64,000 nucleotides of DNA, from positions 1 to 64,000 of the forward strand of contig BOKF01000006.1 in assembly GCA_016860845.1 (NCBI GenBank), read 5' to 3'. The translations under genes were made by a program, and so were the position numbers. The DNA is from Chloroflexota bacterium (GTDB lineage Bacteria > Chloroflexota > Anaerolineae > 4572-78 > J111). The notes under the pieces were generated by a model that worked only from the letters and a program-made list of their open reading frames with translations, did no database searches and was not told the origin of the DNA. Each line of letters begins with the position of its first letter. Positions within the stretch are counted from its first letter, which is position 1. Below are positions 43,889 to 52,252 of the stretch, in pieces.

Positions 43889-44827
43889 ATGTCAACCATC
43901 CAACTCGGTTTTGTCTTACCCAGCGAAGGTCGAGACAAACAAAATCGGCCCACTCTGGTTGAAGATCTGAATAACGCCCTGGATCTAATCACCGGTCATT
44001 TTGATTCCGCCTGGATGGTGGATCACTTACAATTCGGTGATATTGATGTGCTGGAGGGGTTTACCGCCCTGACCTATCTGTCTGCGCTGCATCCACAGCT
44101 TAAATTCGGGAATGCGGTGTTATGCCAGTCGTTTCGCAACCCCGCCCTGCTGGCCAAAATGGCTGCTACGCTCCAATTTATGAGCTCTGGCCGTTTCATC
44201 CTGGGTCTGGGAGCAGGCTGGCACGAGGAAGAGTACCAAGCCTATGGCTACGAGTTTCCCCCCTCAGCCGTGCGGGTGGAGCAGTTAGAAGAAGCGATCC
44301 AGATCATTCAGAAAATGTGGCGTGAGGAGACGGCCACTTTTGCAGGTCAGCATTACCGGGTGATTGAAGCCCGGTGCGAACCGCGTCCGGTTCCGATCCC
44401 GCCGATCATGATTGGCGCCTTCAGTCCCAAGATGCTGCGACTGACCGCCAAATACGCCGATTGGTGGAATGTGTCATCAACCAGCCTGGCCGGGTACCAG
44501 CCAATGGTTGCAAGGCTGGAGCAATATTGCCTGGAGTTGGGCCGGGACCCGTCAAGCATAAGGAAGAGCTGGATTGGGGGATGTGCCTGTGCGCCGACCC
44601 AGGCAGAGGCGGCTGCCCTGGCCGCAGGTCGGTGGAGCGCCGACGATGAGGAGGATTTCGGTTTCGTCGGCACGCCGGAGCAACTGATCGAACAGATGCA
44701 TCCCTTCATCGAACTTGGGGTAGATTATTTCATGTTCGACTGCGGGGGATTTCCCAAGCTAACCACGCTCGAAATACTGATCAATGAGGTCCTCCCTCTC
44801 CTAAGTGAATATAACGTGGAGAAATAG
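43889..44827 (+). CDS. LLM-class flavin-dependent oxidoreductase
   Basis: From the ATG at 43889 (GAGGAGG upstream) the 312-residue protein reads MSTIQLGFVLPSEGRDKQNR, FDSAWMVDHLQFGDIDVLEG, FGNAVLCQSFRNPALLAKMA and SSGRFILGLGAGWHEEEYQA, then PIPPIMIGAFSPKMLRLTAK and FVGTPEQLIEQMHPFIELGV. These are the luciferase-like TIM-barrel motifs. Cofactor is FMN or F420. An upstream frame from 43712 adds 59 residues with no similarity and is likely not translated. Substrate unknown. Confidence 0.87.
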   Translation: MSTIQLGFVLPSEGRDKQNRPTLVEDLNNALDLITGHFDSAWMVDHLQFGDIDVLEGFTALTYLSALHPQLKFGNAVLCQSFRNPALLAKMAATLQFMSSGRFILGLGAGWHEEEYQAYGYEFPPSAVRVEQLEEAIQIIQKMWREETATFAGQHYRVIEARCEPRPVPIPPIMIGAFSPKMLRLTAKYADWWNVSSTSLAGYQPMVARLEQYCLELGRDPSSIRKSWIGGCACAPTQAEAAALAAGRWSADDEEDFGFVGTPEQLIEQMHPFIELGVDYFMFDCGGFPKLTTLEILINEVLPLLSEYNVEK

Positions 44828-44885
44828 ACATTGGTTAGACACCCCGATCATCTGGTCGAGGTTGTGAGAGGGACCTAGAGATTTA

Positions 44886-45770
44886 ATGGTGCAACAACTT
44901 TCGCCGGAACGGCACAAACTGCTGTCTTTGCTCACGAATCGTCTGGCCGCCATCCCCGGCATCAGGGCCGTGGTGCTGGGAGGGTCGTACGCTCGCGGAC
45001 GCGCCCAGGCCGGCTCGGACATTGACCTTGGCCTCCTCTATTCAGAAGCAGCCCCTTTCTCGGTCCAGACCGTCCGCGATTTAGCCAAGGAGATCAATGA
45101 CACCGCAGAGCCAGTCGTCACGAGCTTTTACGAATGGGGGCCGTGGGTCAATGGCGGGGTCTGGCTGACCATCAGTGGCCAGCGGGTTGATCTCATCTAT
45201 CGCAGCCTCGAACACTTGGAACGGGTTATCGCCGAGGCGGAAGCGGGTCGTTACGAGCTTGATTATGCCCAGCAGCCGCCCTTTGGTTTCTTCAGCACCA
45301 CGTACCTGGGCGAGGTCGCCGTGTGCCTGCCGCTGTTCGACCCGGAGGCGCACGTCGCTCGGTTAAAGCGGCGGGTCGAGGTATATCCGGAGGCCCTGCG
45401 CCGGGCGGTGGTGCAGGACTACCTCTGGGCGGCTGAATTTGGCGTGGCGGCGTTTGCGTCCAAGTTCGCGGCTCGGGCCGACGTCTACGGGACGGGCGCT
45501 TGCCTGGCGCGGGCCATTCACCAGCTCGTGCTGGTGCTGTTTGCCTTGAACCGCCAGTATCTCATCAATGACAAGACCGCGTTAGCCGAGGTCGGAGCGT
45601 TCGAGCGTGCTCCGCGAGAATTCGGGACGCGCGTCCAGCAGCTACTCGGTCATTTGGGCCATTCCGAGGCGGAACTCCAGGCGGCAGTGGAGCGGGTCGG
45701 GCAGTTGATCGGGGAGGTGGTCGAACTGGCGGAGGGACTCTACCGGCCCCGTTTCCAACTGCCAAAATGA
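44886..45770 (+). CDS. Nucleotidyltransferase-domain protein
   Basis: The 294-residue protein has the polymerase-beta-type nucleotidyltransferase signature in VVLGGSYARGRAQAGSDIDL: G-G-S then D-x-D, with a third acidic residue in SGQRVDLIYRSLEHLERV. The C-terminal half (EALRRAVVQDYLWAAEFGVA and following) is helical, a DUF4037-like layout. It may modify an aminoglycoside or other substrate with AMP, or be a regulatory domain. GC-rich at the 3' part. Confidence 0.8.
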   Translation: MVQQLSPERHKLLSLLTNRLAAIPGIRAVVLGGSYARGRAQAGSDIDLGLLYSEAAPFSVQTVRDLAKEINDTAEPVVTSFYEWGPWVNGGVWLTISGQRVDLIYRSLEHLERVIAEAEAGRYELDYAQQPPFGFFSTTYLGEVAVCLPLFDPEAHVARLKRRVEVYPEALRRAVVQDYLWAAEFGVAAFASKFAARADVYGTGACLARAIHQLVLVLFALNRQYLINDKTALAEVGAFERAPREFGTRVQQLLGHLGHSEAELQAAVERVGQLIGEVVELAEGLYRPRFQLPK

Positions 45771-45789
45771 AGGCCGACAAGGAGATTAT

Positions 45790-46350
45790 ATGGGAAAAGT
45801 CATTATCGGTATGACCATGTCGCTGGATGGCTATGTCGAAGATCGCTCTGGTAGTGTCGGTGCGCTCTATCCTGATCTCGATACCCTGCGCGATACCGAA
45901 CCCCTGTGTGAAGCTATTCAACACACCGGTGCGGTCGTGATGGGCTGGAAGGCGTTTGCCATGGCCAAAGACCCGGATTTCTACGCCGGGAATTATGAGT
46001 TTCAAGTGCCGATCTTCGTCCTGACCCACACGCCGCCGGACAAGCGGCCCAAAGAGACCGACCAGCTAACCTTCACCTTTGTGACTGACGGTATTGAAAG
46101 CGTCATCACGTAAGCCAAAGGGGCGGCAGGCGATAAAGATGTTACGGTGATCGGCGGCGCAAGGACCGTCCAGCAATGCCTCAGCGCCGGACTGACCGAT
46201 GAGCTGCACCTTGACCTGATGCCGGTGCTGCTTGGCGGCGGGCTTCGGCTCTTTGAGGCGACTAGCCCTGAGCAAATCCGGCTGGAAAGACTGAAGGTGC
46301 TGGAACTTCCCGGCGGCAGAACCCATCTTCGCTTCGGCATTGTAAAATAA
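45790..46350 (+). pseudogene. Dihydrofolate-reductase-like family protein with an in-frame stop (copy 7)
   Basis: The ATG at 45790 (GGAGA upstream) opens MGKVIIGMTMSLDGYVEDRS, with TGAVVMGWKAFAMAKDPDFY and QVPIFVLTHTPPDKRPKETD, VTDGIESVIT, a TAA at 46111-46113, then AKGAAGDKDVTVIGGARTVQ and LTDELHLDLMPVLLGGGLRL. Relatives usually have a Gln or Glu at the stop position in this helix (I-xQA-AAAGDKDV), so CAA-to-TAA or GAA-to-TAA is the likely change. Without it the gene would be 186 codons and intact. Confidence 0.8.
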
Positions 46351-46378
46351 GAGGTGTTTGTATGGAAAGACCTAATGA

Positions 46379-47137
46379 ATGACGAACAAAGATTTCTATG
46401 ACAAATGCGCCCCCTTCTACCATCTCATTTATCAAGACTGGCATCAAAGCATCCAGCGACAAGCGGTCCAATTAAACACCCTGATCAAAGAACAGTGGGG
46501 TGATGACATTCAGACCATTTTAGATGTCGCTTGTGGCATCGGTACCCAAACCCTCGGGTTAGCCCAGCTCAATTATCACGTGGTGGCCTCTGATTTGTCT
46601 CCGGTCGCGGTCGCACGAGCCAAACAAGAAGCCCGGCAACGGCAGTTAGAGATACAATTCTCGGTGGCGGATATGCGCCAGGCCTATACCTATCATCAGA
46701 AACAGTTTGATCTGGTCATCGCCTGTGATAATGCTGTGCCTCATCTGCTGACCGATGAAGACATCCTGCACGCGTTTCAACAGTTCTACCACTGTACGCG
46801 ACCGGGGGGTGGGGTCATCATCACCGTGCGGGATTATGACAAAGTAGAACGAAGTGGCGTGCATTTTGAACCGGAGGGGGTTCGGGTTGAGAACGGGCAG
46901 CGCTATATTCTCTTCCAGGTGTGGGAATTTGAGGGGGATATTTATGAGATTTCGCTCTACGTGGTTAAAGATGAGGGCGAACAGGACTGCCAGACCCAGG
47001 TGATGCGCGGTCACTACTATGCCATCGGCACAGACAAACTGATGAAATTGATGAAACAAGCGGGTTATGAACAGGTCAAGCGGCTGGACGGTGTTTTCTT
47101 TCAGCCGGTGATTATTGGCAAGAAGCTGCAGACATAA
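46379..47137 (+). CDS. Class I SAM-dependent methyltransferase
   Basis: The 252-residue protein has motif I ILDVACGIGTQTLGLAQLNY, HVVASDLSPVAVARAKQEAR, FSVADMRQAYTYHQKQFDLV then IACDNAVPHLLTDEDI, and the RPGGGVIITVRDYDKVERSG block. It matches the UbiE/glycine-sarcosine-type methyltransferase fold. Codons are AT-richer than the genes on either side, so origin may differ. Substrate unknown. Confidence 0.85.
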   Translation: MTNKDFYDKCAPFYHLIYQDWHQSIQRQAVQLNTLIKEQWGDDIQTILDVACGIGTQTLGLAQLNYHVVASDLSPVAVARAKQEARQRQLEIQFSVADMRQAYTYHQKQFDLVIACDNAVPHLLTDEDILHAFQQFYHCTRPGGGVIITVRDYDKVERSGVHFEPEGVRVENGQRYILFQVWEFEGDIYEISLYVVKDEGEQDCQTQVMRGHYYAIGTDKLMKLMKQAGYEQVKRLDGVFFQPVIIGKKLQT

Positions 47138-47205
47138 GTGATTTTAAATTTGGGGCTAAATTGATAGCAATATTTTGGCGGCAGTGCGTGAACCGCCCGC
47201 GTTAG

Positions 47206-47661
47206 ATGGCTTCCCTAAGGATGGGCACTTCTTTTATAGACTTTAAGGATTATGGTTTCTGGGCGAGAGATCCCACTCTTGAAGTGTGGCTTTATTGGCT
47301 CGTTCAGGAAATTGATAAGTTAGACTCTCTCCCTGAATGGCTCAAAGAGGCGCGGGAGGAGTGGTACATCCAGGCAACGCTGGGCCTGGTCGGTTCGATC
47401 AATCCTCAATTCGATGATTATCTCTTGACCCAGGAGCGAGTGAACCTCGTCCTGTTGCTGTGCGAGCGGGTTCTACAGTGGTTGGAGGAGCAAGGGGAAT
47501 ATCTTTCCAAGGAATATCTGAATTCCCTTGGGGTAGGTGGGCCAGGGTCTGAGTGGACGGCCGATGTTGAGGTAGAACTGTTCGCCCAGCTTGGCCGTAA
47601 ATTCGTTGAACTTTTAAGTGGTGAAGTGAGCACGGATGCGGTCACGTCACCTGTTTTCTAG
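47206..47661 (+). CDS. Uncharacterised 151-residue protein
   Basis: I do not recognise this family. The protein is acidic and helical with WARDPTLEVWLYWLVQEIDK, LPEWLKEAREEWYIQATLGL and VNLVLLLCERVLQWLEEQGE as amphipathic helices. The ATG is part of GTTAGATG, which includes a heptamer (47201-47207) matching the attC right core GTTRRRY, and no ribosome site is visible. A degenerate attC-like sequence follows the stop. Both fit a cassette gene, weakly. Confidence 0.6.
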   Translation: MASLRMGTSFIDFKDYGFWARDPTLEVWLYWLVQEIDKLDSLPEWLKEAREEWYIQATLGLVGSINPQFDDYLLTQERVNLVLLLCERVLQWLEEQGEYLSKEYLNSLGVGGPGSEWTADVEVELFAQLGRKFVELLSGEVSTDAVTSPVF

Positions 47662-47663
47662 CG

Positions 47664-47722
47664 GTAGAGGTTAACAAAGCGCTGGGGGAGACGCCATCTG
47701 CCGCTTAGCCCGGCTAGAAGCG
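47664..47722 (+). repeat. Degenerate attC-like sequence
   Basis: GGTTAACAAAGCGCTGGG (47671-47688) looks like the left half of an attC site (GCCTAACAAAGCGCTG type), and CCGCTTAGCCCGGCTAGA (47700-47717) like a decayed right half. The cores are not intact (GGTTAAC mismatches position 2 and GTTA is lost on the right). Confidence 0.3.
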
Positions 47723-47790
47723 CGAAAGGCCGCACCTGTGGCCTCTGGTCACGGGAAGACGGTCTCAAAAGGAAGAAAGGAGGAGGGTGT

Positions 47791-48288
47791 ATGGCGATCA
47801 AATCGGGGTGGCAAGGCCGCGTCTTTGAGGAGTTCGAGCCGGGAGACATCTTCGAGCATCCCCTGGGCCGAACGATCACCCAGGCCGATAACATCTGGTT
47901 CACGCTGCTCACGGTCAACAACAATCCCATCCACTTCGACTCGGCCTACGCCGCGCACATCGAGTTCAAGCGGCCGCTCGTCGACTCGACCTTTACACTG
48001 GCCCTCGTAACCGGGCTGTCGGTGGCCGATGTCTCAATGAATGCCATCAACCTGGGCTGGGACGAAGTCCAGCTGTCAGCGCCGGTGTATGAAGGCGATA
48101 CGCTGCATGCTGAGAGCGAGGTGGTTGAGACGAGGCCGTCGCGTTCGCGGTTCGGGATGGGCATTGTGAAGCTCCGAACGACGGGGTTCAACCAGGATGG
48201 GGTCACGGTGATCGAGTTCCTGCGAACGATTATGGTCTACCGGCGTGGTCACACCCCCGCCGGGTTCCGGCCGCGCCGGGTCGCCTGA
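47791..48288 (+). CDS. MaoC-family hydratase
   Basis: The 165-residue protein has the hot-dog fold of MaoC: YEEFEPGD-like VFEEFEPGDIFEHPLGRTIT, then QADNIWFTLLTVNNNPIHFD with the D-N-x-F---N-NPxHxD catalytic pattern, and KRPLVDSTFTLALVTGLSVA. It hydrates enoyl-CoA or related thioesters. AGGAGG precedes the ATG. The composition is GC-rich compared with the gene before it. Confidence 0.87.
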   Translation: MAIKSGWQGRVFEEFEPGDIFEHPLGRTITQADNIWFTLLTVNNNPIHFDSAYAAHIEFKRPLVDSTFTLALVTGLSVADVSMNAINLGWDEVQLSAPVYEGDTLHAESEVVETRPSRSRFGMGIVKLRTTGFNQDGVTVIEFLRTIMVYRRGHTPAGFRPRRVA

Positions 48289-48352
48289 TCTTCCGAAACC
48301 GGCCCCTACTTTAAAGTTGAATGGAACGAAACTGGAAGCGGAGGAGGAAAAA

Positions 48353-48868
48353 ATGATGACCCTCATTGATAATGAAATGTTATGGCGCCAGTTCGGAGCA
48401 GCCATAGATATGTTAGGCGATGTGCTGCGCGACTGCCCGGATAACCTATGGACAAAGAACCTGTGGGCAGAGCAGGAGATGGCCGCCGGTTCCTCGGCCT
48501 TCTGGTATCTGGGCTACCATACGCTCTTCTGGCTGGATCTGTACTTAACCGGGGCGGAAGAGGGTTTTGCTCCACCCGCGCCCTTTGACCTGATTGAGAT
48601 GGACCCGGCCGGGGTTTTGCCGCGGACCTATACCCGCGCCGAACTGCTCGACTACCTGGACTACTGCCGCCGTAAGTGCCAGGAGACCATGGGCGGCTTG
48701 TCACCCGAACAGGCTTCCCGCTTGTGCCGGTTTCCCTGGGGAGAGCTGCCTTTTGCGGAGTTACAGTTGTATAATTTGCGGCATGTGCAGGAGCACGGGG
48801 CCCAACTGCGCCTGTTCCTGGGACAGCAGGCGGGAAAATCCGCCGGCTGGGTCTCCAGGGCTCGATGA
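48353..48868 (+). CDS. DinB-like damage-inducible four-helix protein
   Basis: From the ATG at 48353 (GGAGGAGG upstream) the 171-residue protein has helix one MMTLIDNEMLWRQFGAAIDM, SSAFWYLGYHTLFWLDLYLT with the first metal-binding His, a middle LDYLDYCRRKCQETMGGLSP, and LQLYNLRHVQEHGAQLRLFL with the two further His. This is the DinB_2/YfiT-like fold, whose members are thiol S-transferases or metal-binding. No relation to DNA polymerase IV (DinB). Substrate unknown. Confidence 0.83.
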   Translation: MMTLIDNEMLWRQFGAAIDMLGDVLRDCPDNLWTKNLWAEQEMAAGSSAFWYLGYHTLFWLDLYLTGAEEGFAPPAPFDLIEMDPAGVLPRTYTRAELLDYLDYCRRKCQETMGGLSPEQASRLCRFPWGELPFAELQLYNLRHVQEHGAQLRLFLGQQAGKSAGWVSRAR

Positions 48869-49030
48869 AGATCGCCCTATAAAATCTCCTTCCTTTGATT
48901 GCGGGATTGTGGTTCTGCATATGGAAAAATATATTCAGCCAGGACACTCGAGTAGAAGGTTAAAACGAACGGATGAAGTCGAAGCACGGAAGAATGTTGA
49001 TGAAGAAACTCTGGTCTAGAGTGAACTATT

Positions 49031-49816
49031 ATGCGTAGACCGATATTTCAGCTTGATGCCTTTACCACGCGGCGGTTCGCCGGGAACCCTGCTGCGGTCA
49101 TCGTGATGCCGAGCTTCCCGGAAGAGGCCGTCATGCAGGCCATCGCGGCCGAAAACAATTTGTCTGAAACGGCTTTTCTTGTTCCTGAAGGGGACGACTA
49201 TCGCCTGCGCTGGTTTACGCCCGTGACCGAAGTGCCGCTGTGCGGTCATGCCACTCTGGCGAGCGCCGCGGTCGTGATGGAGCGGCTGGAACCGGGACGC
49301 AGCGGGGTGATCTTCCACTCGGCGAGCGGTCCGCTGGCGGTACAGCGAACTGGCCCGGGGTACGTTATGGATTTTCCGGCGCGGCCATCTGAGCCAGTCT
49401 CGTCACCGCCCGGCCTGGCGGAAGCGCTGGGCGTCGTTCCCGGCGAAGTGTTCGTCAATGCCTTCAACTACATGGCGCTGCTGGCGAGCGCGGACCTCAT
49501 TCGTGCCTTGGCCCCGGAGATGGCGGCCATTGCCCGCCTGGATCGCAGCGGCTTAATCGTGACCGCGCCGGGTGACGGCGCCTACGACTTCGTCAGCCGC
49601 TACTTCGCCCCGGCGAAGGGCGTGCCCGAGGACCCCGTGACCGGCGGGGCGCACTGCATGTTGACCCCTTATTGGGCGAAACGGCTGGGCAAGCTGGAGC
49701 TGCGGGCCTTCCAGGCCTCATCACGGGGTGGAGAAATGGTCTGCCGATTGGTTGGAGAGCGGGTTCATCTGGAAGGCGCTTGTGTTTTCTACCTAGAAGG
49801 CGAAGTGGAATTCTGA
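49031..49816 (+). CDS. PhzF-family isomerase
   Basis: The 261-residue protein starts MRRPIFQLDAFTTRRFAGNP and has the catalytic Glu in NNLSETAFLVPEG, the LRWFTPVTEVPLCGHATLAS motif and VPEDPVTGGAHCMLTPYWAK in the second half. PhzF family members use a proton-shuttling Glu for a diaxial isomerisation; most chromosomal members have unknown substrates. It ends the co-oriented plus-strand series. Confidence 0.9.
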   Translation: MRRPIFQLDAFTTRRFAGNPAAVIVMPSFPEEAVMQAIAAENNLSETAFLVPEGDDYRLRWFTPVTEVPLCGHATLASAAVVMERLEPGRSGVIFHSASGPLAVQRTGPGYVMDFPARPSEPVSSPPGLAEALGVVPGEVFVNAFNYMALLASADLIRALAPEMAAIARLDRSGLIVTAPGDGAYDFVSRYFAPAKGVPEDPVTGGAHCMLTPYWAKRLGKLELRAFQASSRGGEMVCRLVGERVHLEGACVFYLEGEVEF

Positions 49817-49844
49817 TGGGCCACGGTATTCTGGACACAGTGCA

Positions 49845-50795
49845 CTACTCACCGGTATGGTTGAGAATGTGCTGCTGCATAAGCGTGCGGATGGTCGCTT
49901 GCTCGACACTCATCAGCAGGTGACCGCCGCGTTCGAAACTGACCAGTTTTGCTCCGGGAATGGTGGCCGCCGCAAACTCGGCATTGCGGTAGAGCTGCAG
50001 GGTGTCGTCCTTGGCGTGGAAGATTAAGGTCGGGGCCTGGATCGCGGCAATCCGCTCGTTCGGCATAACCGCCTTGTTGTCGAAAGCAGCCCCGGCGGAG
50101 CGCGGCGAAACCGGGTTCATCTCATCAATAATCCGGTCAACCAACTTCATCTGCTCAGGGGTCAGACCGGTAATGACCGCGTCGTTAGCCCCCATCAACT
50201 CCATGAGCTGCTTCCTGAACAACCGGGTGATGCCCCAGTAAAGCGGGTCATACTTAAAGATCGTCATCAGCATGGCGCCTTTCTGGTTCGCCTGGGCCTG
50301 GTTCTGGTCGGCTGACGAGGCCACCCCGCAAGAGATGAGGATCAGCGAGGAGACCCGTTCAGGGTGCAGTACGGCAAAAAGGAGCGCCGAAGGCCCGCCA
50401 TGCGAGATAGCGACAATCGCCACTTTCTGGATTCCCAACTGGTCGAGCAAATAGGCGTAGGCCTGCGCCTGGTCGTCAAAGGTAGCGCCCTCGTGGAAGG
50501 TCGAGCGCAGATAGCCAAAGCGTGAAGGTGTAATCCAGTGGAATTGCTCCCCCAGCACCGCCTGCACCAGGAGTTCCCCCTGGTCGTAGCCGCCACCGCT
50601 CCCGTGGATGACCAGCACCGGCGGACCTGATCCGCCTGCGGTGTATTCGATATCGCCATAGGGTGAAGGGATGATGGTGCTCTTGCCCCGGACCCGGTCA
50701 TAGGCTCGGCTCATATCCCAGAAATAGGCGGCTGCGGCCAGAATGACCGCCGCGATCAACCCTAACGCACTCCAGCGTAAAATCCTTCTGAACAA
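49845..50795 (-). CDS. Alpha/beta hydrolase with N-terminal membrane anchor
   Basis: The 316-residue protein has one membrane segment at the start (WSALGLIAAVILAAAAYFWD) and an oxyanion HGSGGGYDQG. The nucleophile Ser is in VAIVAISHGGPSALLFAVLH (S-H-G-G), and the His is in FERGGHLLMSV. Charge is basic near the anchor. Substrate unknown; structurally related to haloalkane dehalogenase-like or epoxide hydrolase-like folds. It is tail-to-tail with PhzF. Confidence 0.85.
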   Translation of the reverse strand: MFRRILRWSALGLIAAVILAAAAYFWDMSRAYDRVRGKSTIIPSPYGDIEYTAGGSGPPVLVIHGSGGGYDQGELLVQAVLGEQFHWITPSRFGYLRSTFHEGATFDDQAQAYAYLLDQLGIQKVAIVAISHGGPSALLFAVLHPERVSSLILISCGVASSADQNQAQANQKGAMLMTIFKYDPLYWGITRLFRKQLMELMGANDAVITGLTPEQMKLVDRIIDEMNPVSPRSAGAAFDNKAVMPNERIAAIQAPTLIFHAKDDTLQLYRNAEFAAATIPGAKLVSFERGGHLLMSVEQATIRTLMQQHILNHTGE

Positions 50796-50819
50796 TTTGC
50801 TCTCCTTGGGTGTTGAAAT

Positions 50820-51350
50820 TTAGGGCCTCACCAGCTCTATCTCCTGGATCCTTTGCTGGGTATAACTTCGGATTCTCCTCGGTACCTGCAGGCGGTTATC
50901 GTGCTCATACAACTGTCTCACTTGATCGGCCTCAGGTACATCATCTCCCGTTAAGGCAGCAATCCGATCAAGCAGCGCCAGATCATCCGCAGTCCCTTCT
51001 TCATCCCGCTTGTCAATCACTCCCCATCCATCCCAGGGCAACAGTTCGACATGGTTGAGCGCCGCCACATCCCCAACCAAATCCCCTCGCACAAACCACA
51101 GCCCCTTCATGTCAAATATCCCGAATTGGTCGGCATCGGCTTGCCCGGTTCGGCATAACTGCCACGCTTTCCCGCCCACCAGAAATTGGTCACGTGGAAC
51201 GTCCAGCGGATTGAACGCAATCCCTAATTTTCCGCATTGTAACTCGTCCAACTGGGCATCATTATTGGGCGGATGGAACTGGTCGGGAATTCTCAAGGTT
51301 TGGGTGTAGTTGCTGCCGGAATTCGGTGAGGGCGTACCGGTGAACTTCAT
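50820..51350 (-). pseudogene. 5'-truncated gene for an unrecognised protein
   Basis: The frame reads YTQTLRIPDQFHPPNNDAQL, ELQCGKLGIAFNPLDVPRDQ, LVGGKAWQLCRTGQADADQF and LWFVRGDLVGDVAALNHVEL, then LPWDGWGVIDKRDEEGTADD. The pattern suggests the C-terminal half of a transglutaminase-like protein, but I am not certain. Its beginning overlaps the DUF4386 gene by about 90 bp in another frame, so the true 5' part is missing. An ATG at 51350 is only the first available one. Confidence 0.45.
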
Positions 51351-52068
51351 CCAAATTCTTGGCGGCATCCTGGTTGAAGCCTGCAATCATCAGCCAGAGG
51401 CCCATCACTATTTCCTGTGGGGCCAACACCATTTGTAAATAAAACCCATAGCCGGTATCCATGTGGAAGAAATGCAACAGGGCATAAGCAAAATAGGGAA
51501 CCACACCGATCAGTCCCCAGATGGTCAACCAACGGGGGATTAGCCGGGTGCGGTAGAAGGAGATGTATAAACACGTCGTCCCAGTGAGAAACATGAAGGT
51601 ATGGACCGGGGACATGAGGTCCTGGAACTGATACAAGACATTGCCCACGGACTGCAAAGCAGCCGAATTTGTCCCGCTGGCACCATATTCGTTGCCGAGC
51701 GCGACGAGCGCCAAAATGCTGAGGGTTGCTAACAGATACCCGGTTCCCTCCAGCGCCCCCCGGAAAAGCAGCATGCCCAGCGCCAGTTCTTCGCTATCTT
51801 TTCTGAAGATCGGGTAGAGGAAAACCGTCATCGCCACCAGCGAAATCCCCATCATCAGGAAAAAAAATGCACCCCTGGTAAGCTGGGACGAATGGGCGGC
51901 CACGAGGTCCAGCATATCCACACCGGCAAGCGGTTTGCTGGTAACGAGCGAGGAAAGCACTTCACCGCCAACGATGGCCCCCGCAACCCCAAAGACCGTT
52001 CCCAGGACGTAGAGGGCGCCGGCCATTACGGCGTTCATTCTGTAAGTTTTCATTTCATTATTCACCAT
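51262..52068 (-). CDS. DUF4386-family membrane protein with replaced C-terminus
   Basis: The 268-residue protein has about six membrane segments: NAVMAGALYVLGTVFGVAGA, GAFFFLMMGISLVAMTVFLY, LATLSILALVALGNEYGAS, HTFMFLTGTTCLYISFY, WLTIWGLIGVVPYFAYALLH and QMVLAPQEIVMGLWLMIAGF, the DUF4386 pattern. After GFNQDAAKNL the family end is replaced by DEVHRYALTEFRQQLHPNLE, which comes from the next gene read in another frame. A deletion joined the two genes. It is upstream of the truncated gene in the same orientation. Confidence 0.72.
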   Translation of the reverse strand: MVNNEMKTYRMNAVMAGALYVLGTVFGVAGAIVGGEVLSSLVTSKPLAGVDMLDLVAAHSSQLTRGAFFFLMMGISLVAMTVFLYPIFRKDSEELALGMLLFRGALEGTGYLLATLSILALVALGNEYGASGTNSAALQSVGNVLYQFQDLMSPVHTFMFLTGTTCLYISFYRTRLIPRWLTIWGLIGVVPYFAYALLHFFHMDTGYGFYLQMVLAPQEIVMGLWLMIAGFNQDAAKNLDEVHRYALTEFRQQLHPNLENSRPVPSAQ

Positions 52069-52144
52069 TTCTTTATTATTGATCGGGTTGAGCAGGTTTC
52101 CACCAGAATTTGAACAATTTCGTTACTTCCTTTACGAGCCATTT

Positions 52145-52231
52145 AGTGATATTTTTCACTAGATACTGTAGCAAAATAAAACTTATCTGTCATCAGCCAA
52201 ATAATAGAGACCTACCTCAACAAAACGATGA
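52145..52231. repeat. Dispersed repeat, part A, copy 1
   Basis: This stretch is a near-copy of 61338-61424. It begins with the palindrome AGTGATATTTTTCACT and shares TACTGTA-CAAAATA, ATCTGTCATCAGC-AAATAA and CTCAACAAAACGATGA. It lies in the intergenic region between the DUF4386 gene and the GT1 gene, directly before a part B copy. Confidence 0.8.
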
Positions 52232-52252
52232 GACCCGGACGGTCTTCCATTT

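Noticed and set aside
41655..46113. Stop-codon reassignment or suppressor tRNA to explain in-frame stops.
   Set aside because: TAG, TGA and TAA are all involved, replacing different amino acids, and normal genes in the window end with the same stops.
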